64,000 nt of DNA from Actinoplanes ianthinogenes (lineage in GTDB: Bacteria; Actinomycetota; Actinomycetes; Mycobacteriales; Micromonosporaceae): the NCBI RefSeq assembly GCF_018324205.1, contig NZ_AP023356.1, positions 6,635,501 through 6,699,500 on the forward strand, in the 5' to 3' direction. The position numbers were made by a program, and so were the translations under genes. The stretch's first letter is position 1. Each line of letters starts with the position of its first letter. The notes under the pieces were generated by a model. It had not been told where the DNA came from, ran no database searches, and saw only the letters and a list, made by a program, of their open reading frames with translations. Shown one piece after another: positions 1 through 8,465 of this stretch.

Positions 1-612
1 TCGGTCACGCTGACCGCGGTGACGAAGACCTACCCGGCGAGCGACGTGCTGTTGCTCGCCGGTCTCGGCGTCACCGACGTGGGGGAGAACAAGGATCAGG
101 ACGCGTCCGGCAAGGCGGCCGAGGTCCGGGCCGCCGGCGTGCGCCTGCGCTGGCATTTCGTCGGACAATTGCAGCGCAACAAGGCAAAATCAGTTTCCGC
201 GTACGCCGATGTGGTCGAGTCCGTGGACTCGCTGCGTCTGGTCACGGCGCTGGACCGGGCCGCCGTCGCGGCGCGTGACGAGCCGCTCGAGGCGCTGGTC
301 CAGGTGAGCCTGGACGGCGACCCGCACCGCGGTGGGGTGACCGGAGACGATCTCTGGCGGGTATCCGACGCGGTGGCCGCGTCGGACGGGCTGCGGCTGG
401 GCGGGCTGATGGCCGTCGCCCCGCTCGGCGAGGATCCCGATCGCGCCTTCGCCCGACTGGCCGAACTGGCTGGTCAGCTCGTCGCGACGCATCCCGGCGC
501 GACCGTGCTGTCGGCCGGGATGAGTGGCGATTTGGAGGCCGCTGTCCGGCATGGGGCGACACACGTACGGATCGGTACATCTTTACTCGGGATGCGAAAC
601 TCGCTGCGGTAG
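1..612 (+). CDS. YggS/PROSC-family PLP-binding homeostasis protein, 5' end missing
   Basis: The reading frame is open from the first base, so the start lies upstream of the window; 203 residues are visible. The PLP lysine sits in AVTKTYP at visible residues 6-12. It is followed by the family blocks GENKDQ and WHFVGQLQRNK, and the C-terminal SAGMSGDLEAA and THVRIGTSLLG. The family is a single-domain alanine-racemase-fold barrel that binds pyridoxal phosphate and buffers its free level; it has no known catalytic activity. Its place just before sepF, yggT and divIVA is the standard order downstream of ftsZ in actinobacteria, so this is the tail of the division cluster. Confidence 0.93.
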   Translation, partial: SVTLTAVTKTYPASDVLLLAGLGVTDVGENKDQDASGKAAEVRAAGVRLRWHFVGQLQRNKAKSVSAYADVVESVDSLRLVTALDRAAVAARDEPLEALVQVSLDGDPHRGGVTGDDLWRVSDAVAASDGLRLGGLMAVAPLGEDPDRAFARLAELAGQLVATHPGATVLSAGMSGDLEAAVRHGATHVRIGTSLLGMRNSLR

Positions 613-798
613 CCTTGCGGCGGGCAGCAAACTACATGGGTGTTGTTTTACGCGACGTGCCACCGCCCGGCGGCCGTTGCGTCCAACGACGCAGCGTCGC
701 AGTGAGCCGCGGGTCCGCATCGGACTCGATGTCCGGCTCGCCAGGGGGAAGCGGTTCGCCGGGGGGCGTGAGCCGCAGAAGCGGACGGAGGTGGGGGC

Positions 799-1554
799 AT
801 GAACGGTTTTCGGAAGTCGCTCGTGTGGCTGGGGCTTGCTGAGGAAGAGGACGTCGACTACGAGGACCGTGGGTACAGGGAGACCTCCCACCGCACGTCC
901 CGGGACCGGGATCGGGACCGCGACCGGGATCGTTACTCCTCCAGCTCCCGGTACTCGGACTCCTACGACGAGGACGAGGTCGAGGAGGAGCACGCCGTCC
1001 CGCGGGCCCGTGCCGACCGCGATCGGTCCGACCGGTCCGACCGGTTCGAGCGCAGCAGCCGGCTCAGCGAGCGCGTCTCCTCGGTGCGCGCCGATCTGGA
1101 CCGGGACGACGACGAGCGGATCGAGCGGGCCAGCGTCCGGTCGATCACCCGGCCCTCGTCCGCGCCCGAGCAGTCCTCGTCGCTGACCTACTCCACCCGG
1201 GAGAACCTGGCGCTGGCCCCGCAGCCGCCGGTCCACCAGCCGCAGGTCCAGCACCGTCCGGTGGAGGAGGAGCAGCGGTACCAGATCACCACGCTGCACC
1301 CCACCACGTACCGGGAGGCGCGGACGATCGGCGAGCACTTCCGCGACGGGACACCGGTGATCATCAATCTCACCGAGATGGACGAGTCGGACGCGCGGCG
1401 GCTTGTGGACTTCGCGGCGGGCCTGGCGTTCGGCCTCCGGGGTACGATCGAGCGCGTGACCAACCGGGTTTTCCTGCTCTCACCGGCGAATGTCCAGGTC
1501 ACCGCAGAGGACAAGGCCAAGATCGCTGAGGGTGGCTTCTTCACTCAGAGTTGA
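799..1554 (+). CDS. sepF: Cell division protein SepF
   Basis: 251 aa. In actinobacteria SepF is the membrane anchor of FtsZ and binds its C-terminal tail. The N-terminus MNGFRKSLVWLGLAEEE fits the amphipathic membrane-binding helix. Residues about 18-150 form a long, highly charged Arg/Asp/Ser linker, probably disordered. Residues about 155-245 are the SepF core, with HPTTYREA, GTPVIINLTEMDE, RRLVDFAAGL and RVFLLSPANV. The ATG at 799 follows a GGAGGTGGGGGC ribosome site. The stop overlaps the next frame (TTGA), and divIVA follows, so division-site and polar-growth genes are probably co-transcribed. A 186-bp gap separates it from yggS and is likely to carry the promoter. Confidence 0.95.
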   Translation: MNGFRKSLVWLGLAEEEDVDYEDRGYRETSHRTSRDRDRDRDRDRYSSSSRYSDSYDEDEVEEEHAVPRARADRDRSDRSDRFERSSRLSERVSSVRADLDRDDDERIERASVRSITRPSSAPEQSSSLTYSTRENLALAPQPPVHQPQVQHRPVEEEQRYQITTLHPTTYREARTIGEHFRDGTPVIINLTEMDESDARRLVDFAAGLAFGLRGTIERVTNRVFLLSPANVQVTAEDKAKIAEGGFFTQS

Positions 1555-1577
1555 CCCGAACGAGGGATCCGCCGGAC

Positions 1578-1883
1578 GTGCTGTCGATCGTGTTCCAGAT
1601 TCTCTATCTGTTGGTGTACTTCTTCTTCCTGGTGCTGCTGAGCAGGTTCGTCATGGGAGCGGTGCTCCAGTACGGACGCCGCTGGCAACCGGGCCGGGGC
1701 GCGTCCGCCGCACTCGAATTGGTGTGGAGCGTCACGGATCCACCCCTGAAGGCGTTGAGGCGTGTGATCCCACCGCTGCGCATTGGTAACGTGAGTTTGG
1801 ACCTGGCTTCCATCGTGCTGCTGGTTATCCTGTTCGTGCTCATGGAGTTAGTGCTAGCTCGCCTCATCCTGAATTACAGATAG
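1578..1883 (+). CDS. YggT family membrane protein
   Basis: 101 aa from the GTG at 1578, which has GAGG at about 1562. A TTG at 1551 overlapping the sepF stop would add nine hydrophilic residues and is the alternative start. Two strongly hydrophobic segments lie near each end (VFQILYLLVYFFFLVLLS and IVLLVILFVLMELVLARLIL), separated by a basic, Pro-containing loop (TDPPLKALRRVIPPLRIG) typical of YggT. The family sits next to sepF and divIVA in Gram-positive bacteria and is thought to act in division or membrane integrity; its mechanism is unknown. Confidence 0.85.
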   Translation: MLSIVFQILYLLVYFFFLVLLSRFVMGAVLQYGRRWQPGRGASAALELVWSVTDPPLKALRRVIPPLRIGNVSLDLASIVLLVILFVLMELVLARLILNYR

Positions 1884-1926
1884 ACAGCAGCCCCAACCGC
1901 GGCCGCGACTGACCCGAGGAGTTTCG

Positions 1927-2736
1927 ATGCCGCTGACCCCGGCCGACGTGCATAACGTCGCCTTCAAGAAGCCCCCGATCGGCAAGCGGGGGTATGACGA
2001 GGAGGAGGTCGACGCCTTCCTGGACGAGGTCGAGCGCGAGCTCGCCCGTCTGATCGAGGAGAACAACGAGCTGCGTGCCCAGGTGGAGCGTGGCGGTCGG
2101 GGTGGCGCGCCAGCCGGCCCGAGTGCCGACCCCCGCCTCGCGGCCGAGCTCAACGACCTGAAAGGCCAGCTCGACCGCGTGCAGCGGGACAAGTCGGCGG
2201 CCGAGCAGGCAGCCCGGCAGATGCAGGCCGAGCTGGAGCAGGTGCGTGCCCAGGGTGGCCCGGCCGGCGGCCCGACCGGCGCCGACGGCGAGCAGCAGGC
2301 GCTCCGGGTGCTGATGATGGCCCAGCGCACCGCGGACGACCACGTGTCCGACGCCCGTCGCGAGGCCGACAAGCTCCTCTCCGACGCCCGTTCCAAGGCG
2401 GAGGAGGTCACCCGTGAGGCGCGGGCGAAGGCCGACGCCCTCGAGCGGGACGCGCGTCAGCGGCACCAGGAGGCCATGGGCGGCCTGGACGCCAAGCGGA
2501 CCGCGCTCCAGAAGCACATCGAGGAGCTCAAGCAGTTCGAGCGGGAGTACCGCACGCGCTTGAAGGCGTACCTCGAGAGCCAGCTGCGTGACCTCGACGG
2601 CCGCGGTCAGGGCCTGGAGGCCGAGATGGCGCGTGCCGACGCGAGCCGTTCGGTCGGCGGCTCCGGCGGTCTCGCCGCGGCCGGCCTGGCCGGGTCGTAC
2701 GGCGGCCGCTCCAACGCCATCGAATCGGGTCGCTGA
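1927..2736 (+). CDS. wag31: DivIVA/Wag31 polar growth scaffold protein
   Basis: 269 aa. This cytoplasmic coiled-coil protein marks negatively curved membrane at cell poles and recruits the elongation machinery in actinobacteria. The N-terminal lipid-binding domain (about 1-60) has MPLTPADVHNVAFKKPPIG and RGYDEEEVDAFLDEVE. A Gly/Pro/Ala linker (about 58-70) leads into coiled coil, a second Gly-rich break near 112-122, and a long heptad-rich coiled coil (about 125-235). The Gly/Ser/Ala-rich tail is probably disordered. The ATG follows GAGGA at 1916-1920. It lies 43 bp after yggT, consistent with a sepF-yggT-wag31 transcript. Confidence 0.95.
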   Translation: MPLTPADVHNVAFKKPPIGKRGYDEEEVDAFLDEVERELARLIEENNELRAQVERGGRGGAPAGPSADPRLAAELNDLKGQLDRVQRDKSAAEQAARQMQAELEQVRAQGGPAGGPTGADGEQQALRVLMMAQRTADDHVSDARREADKLLSDARSKAEEVTREARAKADALERDARQRHQEAMGGLDAKRTALQKHIEELKQFEREYRTRLKAYLESQLRDLDGRGQGLEAEMARADASRSVGGSGGLAAAGLAGSYGGRSNAIESGR

Positions 2737-2768
2737 CCCGCAGCCCCGTATCTCGACGAGGATGAGCC

Positions 2769-3785
2769 ATGATTCCTGCTAGTTTGCCGCTCATCCTCGT
2801 CGGGGTGGTGTGCCTCGCGATCGGTCTGATCCGCGGGTCGAGCAGTCTTCTCATAGCGTCGATCGTGGCCAGTCTGCTGGCCGCGGTCGCCCTGGTCATC
2901 GGCCTGCGGCAGAAGCCCCCGGCGCGTCGCGCGGCCGATGCCGACCTCCCGGACGAAGCCGTGCCCACCGGGCCGCCTCCGCGCCGCACCTCCGCGGCGC
3001 CGTCCGACGCCCACGATTCTGCCCCGGACGGCGCCGCGTCCGCAGCCGATTCCGGGTACCCCGGCGACACGCCGCACGCCGCCGCGTCCTACGCCTCCGA
3101 CTCTCCCGAGCCCGCTGAGTCCTCCGCCACCGCGGGACGGACCGACCCGATCGGATTCCCCGCCGGCAGCGCTGATCCGGTATACGCGGATCAGGCCCCG
3201 GCGGATCAAGGCGACACTGTCGATCTCCCCGGCGCCGGCGAAACGACCGGTGGCGCTCCTGCCGCGGGAACACACCTGCCGGACGAAACGCCCGCCGCGG
3301 CCGACTACCACGCGGCGTCGTCCACGATCGGCGCGGCCCGGAGCACCGAGGCCGACGATCAGTCCTGGCGCCGCCCGGCCGCCACCCCCGGCGGCCCGGC
3401 GCGCGCGGACGGACCTGACAGTCCGGATGCCGCCGAGTCCACGGCTCAGGGGCGCGGGTTCCCGGCGCAGGCGTCCGCGTCGGGCGTCACTCCGGCGGAC
3501 TCCGGGCCGCTCGGCGACGAGTTCGGCGAGCCGGACGCCGACGATCCGGACGACGAGCCGCTGCCGCAGTCGGTCCGGCCCACCGACGCGGTCCAGGTGG
3601 CCCGGCTGGACACCGAGGTCCTGGTCGTCGACGGGCGCCCGCGCTACCACATGGCGGACTGCCCGCACCTGGTCGGCAGGCTCACCGAGCCGCTGCCGGC
3701 CGCCGAGGCGGTCGAGCTGGGCTTCAGCCCGTGCGGGCTGTGCCGGCCGGTCGACCGGCTGCTCGGGGCGAACGTTCACCACTGA
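2769..3785 (+). CDS. Membrane protein with disordered linker and C-terminal Cys/His motif
   Basis: 338 aa, function not known. Residues about 5-45 form two close membrane segments (LPLILVGVVCLAIGLI and LLIASIVASLLAAVALVIGL). Residues about 50-270 are Pro/Ala/Asp/Ser-rich and likely disordered. The last 65 residues hold a compact domain with YHMADCPHLVG and GFSPCGLCRP. This C...CxxC pattern with a nearby His resembles a small metal site such as Ada-type N-terminal or competence-linked zinc domains; that is inference. The ATG at 2769 is preceded by GAGGATGAG. It lies 32 bp after wag31, so it may be co-transcribed with the division genes. Confidence 0.8.
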   Translation: MIPASLPLILVGVVCLAIGLIRGSSSLLIASIVASLLAAVALVIGLRQKPPARRAADADLPDEAVPTGPPPRRTSAAPSDAHDSAPDGAASAADSGYPGDTPHAAASYASDSPEPAESSATAGRTDPIGFPAGSADPVYADQAPADQGDTVDLPGAGETTGGAPAAGTHLPDETPAAADYHAASSTIGAARSTEADDQSWRRPAATPGGPARADGPDSPDAAESTAQGRGFPAQASASGVTPADSGPLGDEFGEPDADDPDDEPLPQSVRPTDAVQVARLDTEVLVVDGRPRYHMADCPHLVGRLTEPLPAAEAVELGFSPCGLCRPVDRLLGANVHH

Positions 3786-4132
3786 GCCGGTCGGCGGCCT
3801 TCCTGAGGAGATCATTCTGCCCGGTAACGACCCGGCTCAGCGATGTCCCCCGTTCTCTGACGCCGTCGCGTCGGCCAGAGAATTGCCCGGCCCGGCCGCC
3901 GGTTGCGGTCCGTGCCTGGTCACGTCTCTGCGCGCCAGGCCACGTCTCTGCCGGTCACGGCCCCGGCCGCCGGTCACGGCCGGCTGATGCCCCGGTCCGG
4001 CCCGGTTCCGGTCCGCTGGTTCGACTTTTCGGTACGCGGTCTGGCCCGCGAACCTCGGGTAACGCCGTCTGCTTTACCCGGTGCGCTCGGGCGGCTGGCC
4101 CTGGTGGCCCTATCCGGATCCGGGATACGGCC

Positions 4133-4388
4133 GTGAGTGCCAGCTCGGTGGGTTCGGGCTGGTGCTGGTGGTCCTTTCTGGGTCGGGGTTAGGGCTGTGA
4201 GTGCCAGCTTGTTGGGTTCGGGCTGGTTTTGGTGGCCCTTTCTGGGTCGGGGTTAGGGCCGTGAGTGCCAGCTCGTTGGGTTCGGGCTGGTTTTGGTGGC
4301 CCTTTCTGGGTCGGGGTTAGGGCCGTGAGTGCCAGCTCGGTGGGTTCGGGCTGGTGCTGGTGGCCCTTTCCGGGCCGGGGATAGGGCC
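4133..4388 (+). repeat. Four tandem copies of a 64-bp hairpin-forming repeat
   Basis: GTGAG-type unit starts fall at 4133, 4197, 4261 and 4325, exactly 64 bp apart; a diverged unit begins at 4389 and a half-unit precedes 4133. Each unit can fold, pairing GCTGGTGCTGGTGGCCCT with AGGGCCNTGAGTGCCAGC-like sequence in the next. No credible gene was found in 3786-4569. Short open frames inside translate the repeat only. Before the array, 3786-4132 shows no feature beyond a TTTTCGGTACGC motif at 4026-4037. The core resembles the perfect hairpin at 22382-22440. Confidence 0.9.
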
Positions 4389-4569
4389 ATGAGGACCAGC
4401 CCGGGTATCGGCTTGCGCTGGGGGCCCCTTGACCGGGCGGGATACGGGCTCCAAGTGCAAGCTGTGGCGTGGGGGCGTAGCGGGAGCCGGTACCGCCTCC
4501 GGGCAACCGCCGACGGCAAGCTAGACCGGGGCATTCCGGGTTCGCCGGTCGTGGCGGGTCGACGGCAGA

Positions 4570-4884
4570 ATGGCGCGCATGGGTAAGCGGGACGAGCCGT
4601 CCGGGTTCTCGGTGCCGGTGCGGGTCCGGCCCGGGGCGGGACGCACCAGGGTCGGTGGGCGCTATGCCGGGCCGCACGGTCCGGCGCTGATCGTCGCGGT
4701 CGGCGCCCCGGCGGTGGACGGCAAGGCCACCGAGGCGGTCCGGCGGGCCCTGGCCGACGCGCTCGGCGTGCGCGCCGCCGCCGTGACGCTCCGGATCGGC
4801 GCCACCAGCCGGGACAAGGTCTTCACCGTCGACGCCCCGGCCGCCGGGGTGGCGGCCCGGCTGACCGAGCTTCTCTCCGCCTGA
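4570..4884 (+). CDS. DUF167 (YggU) family protein
   Basis: 104 aa, close to the family's usual size. Visible family blocks are FSVPVRVRPGAGRTRVGG near the N-terminus, APAVDGKATEAVRRALADALG in the middle, and IGATSRDKVFTVD. The fold is a small alpha/beta domain; the biochemical role is unknown. ATG codons at 4570 and 4579 are both possible starts. It sits alone between the repeat array and a 440-bp leader region, so it is likely a single-gene unit. Confidence 0.85.
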   Translation: MARMGKRDEPSGFSVPVRVRPGAGRTRVGGRYAGPHGPALIVAVGAPAVDGKATEAVRRALADALGVRAAAVTLRIGATSRDKVFTVDAPAAGVAARLTELLSA

Positions 4885-5039
4885 TCCGCACTCCGGGGCG
4901 GCCGGCGATTCCGGTAGCGCGGGAGTCTGGCATGGAGTGACAACCGGTGATGCGGACGTGACTCGGGGTGTATCGTCGTGTATCCGACGGCCCGGCGACG
5001 CGTTCGTGCCGGTTTGTCGGGTGCGGGCGGGTCGACAGG

Positions 5040-5068
5040 TTGTCGGGGCATCTCACGTTCCGTATCCT
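5040..5068 (+). promoter_or_regulatory. Sigma-A-type promoter for the TraR-lspA-rluD run
   Basis: TTGTCG at 5040-5045 and TATCCT at 5063-5068 are separated by 17 bp. The predicted transcript starts near 5075, leaving about 250 nt of untranslated leader before the zinc-finger gene. The 4885-5327 gap holds no other convincing gene; in-frame extension upstream of 5325 is possible but has no good ribosome site. Confidence 0.5.
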
Positions 5069-5327
5069 TGCCACCCTCCGGAGTGCGCGGCGTTTTTCCA
5101 GCCGCGCCATTTGTGCAGGTGGGGCAAGATCTGCGGCGGCCGAGGTGGAGAGACGGCCGGCGCGGCCCGGAGCGTGCGGCGGGCGCACAGGCCGGCCCGG
5201 GCGTGCACGGGCGGCGCTCGCGACCGCGACCGCACGGGGGAAGACAGGAGGGACCGGGTGGCCCGCGGGGCCGGACGGTTCCTCAGGACCGCTGATCGCC
5301 GCGCCTGGCGCGGCCGAGGGAGCGATG

Positions 5328-5750
5328 ATGGCCAAGGCAACCGACATCCGGCCCGCTTCGAGCGGTGGGGCCGCCTCCGAGCGGTCCCGCACCACCGCGG
5401 AGACCGCGGAGATCCGGGAAGCTCTGGTGGCGCGGCTCAACGAGCTGCAGGCCGAGTACGATCAGGCGCTCAGTGCGATCACCGAGCTCTCCCGTGAGCG
5501 GCTCGCCGACTCGGCCGGGGACGACCAGGCCGACACCGGCACCAAGACGTTCGAGCGGGAGCAGGAGATCACGCTGGCCAACAACCTGCTCGAGCGGATC
5601 ACACAGGTGGAGCGTGCCATCGATCGCCTCGGGCAGGGCAACTACGGTTGGTGCGAGAAGTGCGGTAACCAGATCCCGGTGGAGCGGCTGGCCGCCTTCC
5701 CGTCCGCGACTCTCTGTGTCTCTTGCAAGCAGTTGGAGGAAAGACGCTGA
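5328..5750 (+). CDS. TraR/DksA-family C4 zinc finger protein
   Basis: 140 aa. The N-terminal half (about 20-90) is helical and probably coiled coil, with EIREALVARLNELQAEYDQ and the family-typical DQADTGTKTFEREQEITL. The C-terminal zinc finger is CEKCGNQI ... CVSCKQ. DksA/TraR proteins enter the secondary channel of RNA polymerase and tune initiation; short actinobacterial members are less studied. ATG codons at 5325 and 5328 are both possible. GAGGGAG at 5316-5322 gives a better distance to 5328. The stop overlaps the probable lspA start, so the two are probably translationally coupled. Confidence 0.88.
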   Translation: MAKATDIRPASSGGAASERSRTTAETAEIREALVARLNELQAEYDQALSAITELSRERLADSAGDDQADTGTKTFEREQEITLANNLLERITQVERAIDRLGQGNYGWCEKCGNQIPVERLAAFPSATLCVSCKQLEERR

Positions 5751-6322
5751 ACGCCGACAAGGCCCCCCGTTTCGCCCCGCGCGCCGTCGCGGTGCTGGGT
5801 GCCACCGCTCTGCTGGCGCTGGCGCTCGACCAGTGGGTGAAGCACCTCTCCACCGAGAATCTCGACCCGAACCAGCCGGTCAAGATCCTCGGTGGCCTGA
5901 TCTATCTCTCGCTGCTGCGCAACGGCGGGGCGGCGTTCAGCTTCGGCAGCGCGTACACCTGGATCTTCCCGGTGATCACGCTGGTGGTGATCGGCTGGAT
6001 CGGCTGGATGGCCACCCGGCTGCGCTCGGTGCCGTGGGCGATCGCGCTCGGCCTGGTGCTCGGCGGTGCGCTGGGCAACCTGACCGATCGGCTGTTCCGG
6101 GCTCCCGGCCCGTTCCAGGGGCACGTGGTCGACATGATCAGCGCGTTCGCCCCGGGCGGGGAGAGGTTCGCGGTCTTCAACATCGCGGACAGCTGCCTGA
6201 CGGTCGGCGTGTGCCTCGCGGTGGTCCTGGAGTTGACCGGCCGGCAGCGGGACGGCAGCCGGCTGAAGGGCAAGTCCGAGGAGAAGGCCGAGAGCGCGAC
6301 CGGGACGGAGGAGACCGCATGA
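5747..6322 (+). CDS. lspA: Lipoprotein signal peptidase II LspA
   Basis: 191 aa. Aspartic protease of the inner membrane that cuts the signal peptide of prolipoproteins after Lgt has lipidated them. Four hydrophobic segments are visible. The catalytic aspartates lie in GNLTDRLFR and VFNIADSCLTVG, and the NGGAAFSF block is conserved. The start is unusual: a strong GGAGGAAAG (5735-5743) points to CTG 5747, whose bases form CTGA with the preceding stop. A TTG at 5723 lies upstream of that ribosome site and would be the conventional start. The end overlaps rluD as ATGA. Confidence 0.92.
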   Translation: MNADKAPRFAPRAVAVLGATALLALALDQWVKHLSTENLDPNQPVKILGGLIYLSLLRNGGAAFSFGSAYTWIFPVITLVVIGWIGWMATRLRSVPWAIALGLVLGGALGNLTDRLFRAPGPFQGHVVDMISAFAPGGERFAVFNIADSCLTVGVCLAVVLELTGRQRDGSRLKGKSEEKAESATGTEETA

Positions 6323-7248
6323 GCGACACGCGGTCTCTGCCCGTGCCGGACGGGCTCGACGGGATGCGGCTGGACCAGGCGGTCTCCCGGCTGTTCGGGC
6401 TGTCCCGGACCGCCGCGGCCACCCTGGTCGAGGACGGCCACGCGCTGGTCGACGGCATCCCCCGGCCGAAATCGGACAAGGTCGCCGCGGGCGCCTGGCT
6501 CGAGGTGACCCTGCCGCGGCCGGTGACCGCGCCGGTCCTGGTGGCCGAGCCGGTGCACGGCCTCACCGTGATCTACAGCGACGACGACATCGTGGTGGTG
6601 GACAAGCCGGTCGGCGTGGCCGCCCACCCGAGCCCGGGCTGGACCGGGCCGACCGTGGTCAGCGGCCTGGCCGCGATGGGGCAGAACGTGGCGACCAGCG
6701 GCGCCGCCGAGCGCCAGGGCATCGTGCACCGCCTCGACGTGGGCACCACCGGGCTGATGGTGGTGGCCAAGTCCGAGATGGCGTACAGCGTGCTGAAGCG
6801 GGCGTTCAAGGAGCGCGAGGTGGAGAAGCGGTACCACGCCGTGGTGCAGGGCCACCTGGACCCGCTGCGGGGCACCGTGGACGCGCCGATCGACCGGCAC
6901 CCGACGGCCGACTACAGGTTCGCGGTGATGTCCGGCGGCAAGCCGAGCGTCACCCACTACGACACGCTGGAGGCGTTCCGCGCCGCCAGCCTGGTCGACG
7001 TACGGCTGGAGACCGGGCGTACCCATCAGATCCGGGTGCACTTCTCGGCGCTGCGGCACCCGTGCGTCGGCGACCTCACGTACGGCGCGGATCCCACCCT
7101 GGCGGCCCGGCTGAAGCTGAACCGGCAGTGGCTGCACGCCCGGGAGCTGGCCTTCCTGCATCCGCGTACGCATGATGAGGTCCGGTTCGTCAGCGACTAC
7201 CCTGACGACCTGAAATTCGCGCTGGACGTCCTGCAGGACGCCGGCTGA
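6319..7248 (+). CDS. rluD: RluD-family 23S rRNA pseudouridine synthase
   Basis: 309 aa. Isomerises specific uridines of 23S rRNA to pseudouridine. An S4-like RNA-binding domain occupies about residues 10-75 (GMRLDQAVSRLFGLSRTAA). The catalytic domain follows, with the active-site Asp in GIVHRLDVGTTGLMVVAK, then RYHAVVQG, ETGRTHQIRVH and HPCVGDLTYG. The start overlaps the lspA stop by four bases, a pairing also found in other actinobacteria. Confidence 0.94.
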   Translation: MSDTRSLPVPDGLDGMRLDQAVSRLFGLSRTAAATLVEDGHALVDGIPRPKSDKVAAGAWLEVTLPRPVTAPVLVAEPVHGLTVIYSDDDIVVVDKPVGVAAHPSPGWTGPTVVSGLAAMGQNVATSGAAERQGIVHRLDVGTTGLMVVAKSEMAYSVLKRAFKEREVEKRYHAVVQGHLDPLRGTVDAPIDRHPTADYRFAVMSGGKPSVTHYDTLEAFRAASLVDVRLETGRTHQIRVHFSALRHPCVGDLTYGADPTLAARLKLNRQWLHARELAFLHPRTHDEVRFVSDYPDDLKFALDVLQDAG

Positions 7249-7270
7249 CCTTCACTCTGGAGTGCTTACC

Positions 7271-8281
7271 GTGGGCCCCGCGCATCGGCTGCGAGCGGTC
7301 CTCGTCAGGTTCGGGGGCAGCTCGCTCCGGTTGCAGATCATGACCGGAGTGGCGCTGACCGCTACCGTCACGCTGGTCCTCGCCGTCGCCTGGGCCGGCC
7401 GGCCGGGCGGCCCACCCGGCGAGGACCCGGGTGACGTCGTCCGGGTCGGGGTGGTCGAGGGCCAGTCGGTCAGCGGTTACCTGGCGTCCTCGCGGCGCGA
7501 GCTGGCCATGCTGACCGATCCGTCCGGGCCGGTCGCCGGGGAGACCTGGGCGCTGGTCAGCCTGGACGGCTACATCGGGCCGGGACGGCTGCCGGCGCTG
7601 CTGGGCGGCGCGGCGGTGGCCCAGGCCTACGCGCGGGTGCCGCTGCCGGACACGCGGACCCAGGTGTCACTGATCCCGGTCTACACGATGCCCGGCGACG
7701 TGACCGCCGGGATGCTCGACGCGGCCCTGATCCGTGATCGGGAGCAGGCCGACTACCTGCGGCTGGAACGGTCGCTGACCGGGGACGGGCAGCGTGAGCG
7801 GCGGCTGCGGCAGACGTACGGGAACGCGGCCCGGACGGCGGCGCGGGAGGCTGCCGCGTACCGGGAAGGGTGTGCCTGTGTGTTCGCGGCCGTGGTCCGC
7901 GGCACTCCCGCGGCCCTCGGCGACATCGCGTCCCGCGCCGGGGTCCGGGCCGTCGATCCGGCCCCTGAGGTGCGCAGCCTGGACCGCACCGAGTTCCGGC
8001 CGCCGCTGCCGGAGGAGCGCGGCACGGTGTCCGCCGAGCCGTCGTCACAGCCCGTGCCAACCCCGGCGCCGGACGTTGCCTCCGCCTCGCCGGGACGGTT
8101 ACCGTCGTCGATCGGCATCGCTGTGACTTCTGACTCACCCAGCCACGGCGTCTCGCCGTCGCCGGCCGTCGTCGGGTCGGCACCGGAGCTGCTTGTCGTA
8201 CCCTCGGAGACGGAAGTGAGTAGTGCTCGTGACGCATCGGGCGCGTCTTTCGGAGCATCCGGCGCCGAACCGTGGCGTTAG
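7271..8281 (+). CDS. Membrane-anchored protein of unknown function
   Basis: 336 aa. After a basic N-terminus, one transmembrane segment (GVALTATVTLVLAVAWAG, about residues 26-43) suggests an anchor with the bulk outside the membrane. The middle domain (about 60-240) has VRVGVVEGQSVSGYLASSRRE and a Cys pair in REGCACVFAAVVRG. The last 90 residues are Pro/Ser/Val-rich and probably disordered. GTG 7262 is a possible start, but the GGAG at 7259-7262 overlaps it, so GTG 7271 is preferred. I do not recognise a characterised family. Confidence 0.7.
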   Translation: MGPAHRLRAVLVRFGGSSLRLQIMTGVALTATVTLVLAVAWAGRPGGPPGEDPGDVVRVGVVEGQSVSGYLASSRRELAMLTDPSGPVAGETWALVSLDGYIGPGRLPALLGGAAVAQAYARVPLPDTRTQVSLIPVYTMPGDVTAGMLDAALIRDREQADYLRLERSLTGDGQRERRLRQTYGNAARTAAREAAAYREGCACVFAAVVRGTPAALGDIASRAGVRAVDPAPEVRSLDRTEFRPPLPEERGTVSAEPSSQPVPTPAPDVASASPGRLPSSIGIAVTSDSPSHGVSPSPAVVGSAPELLVVPSETEVSSARDASGASFGASGAEPWR

Positions 8282-8387
8282 TTTTTCCGTCTAACAGAAC
8301 GTTCGGGTGAAGGCACGTGCACGACCAGCGTGCCGTCATGTGATCAAGAACGACAGGGGGATGGGCGCACGGTCGGTGGCCCGAATA

Positions 8388-8422
8388 GGGTTCTCGTCCG
8401 TAGCCTGTCATGGCGAGAACCC
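8388..8422 (+). promoter_or_regulatory. Palindrome enclosing a -10 box upstream of the MinD-like gene
   Basis: GGGTTCTCG (8388-8396) and CGAGAACCC (8414-8422) form a perfect 9-bp inverted repeat with a 17-bp spacer. A TAGCCT -10-like hexamer lies at 8401-8406 inside it. The arrangement looks like a repressor operator over a promoter, about 45 bp before the ATPase start. Confidence 0.4.
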
Positions 8423-8465
8423 CTCGCCGGAGAACGACGTCGGGTAGGCGCAGAAGGGACAAGCC

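Noticed and set aside
4189..4677. Minus-strand frame across the 64-bp array
   Set aside because: It is the repeat in translation and runs into the DUF167 gene; no start signal or family match.
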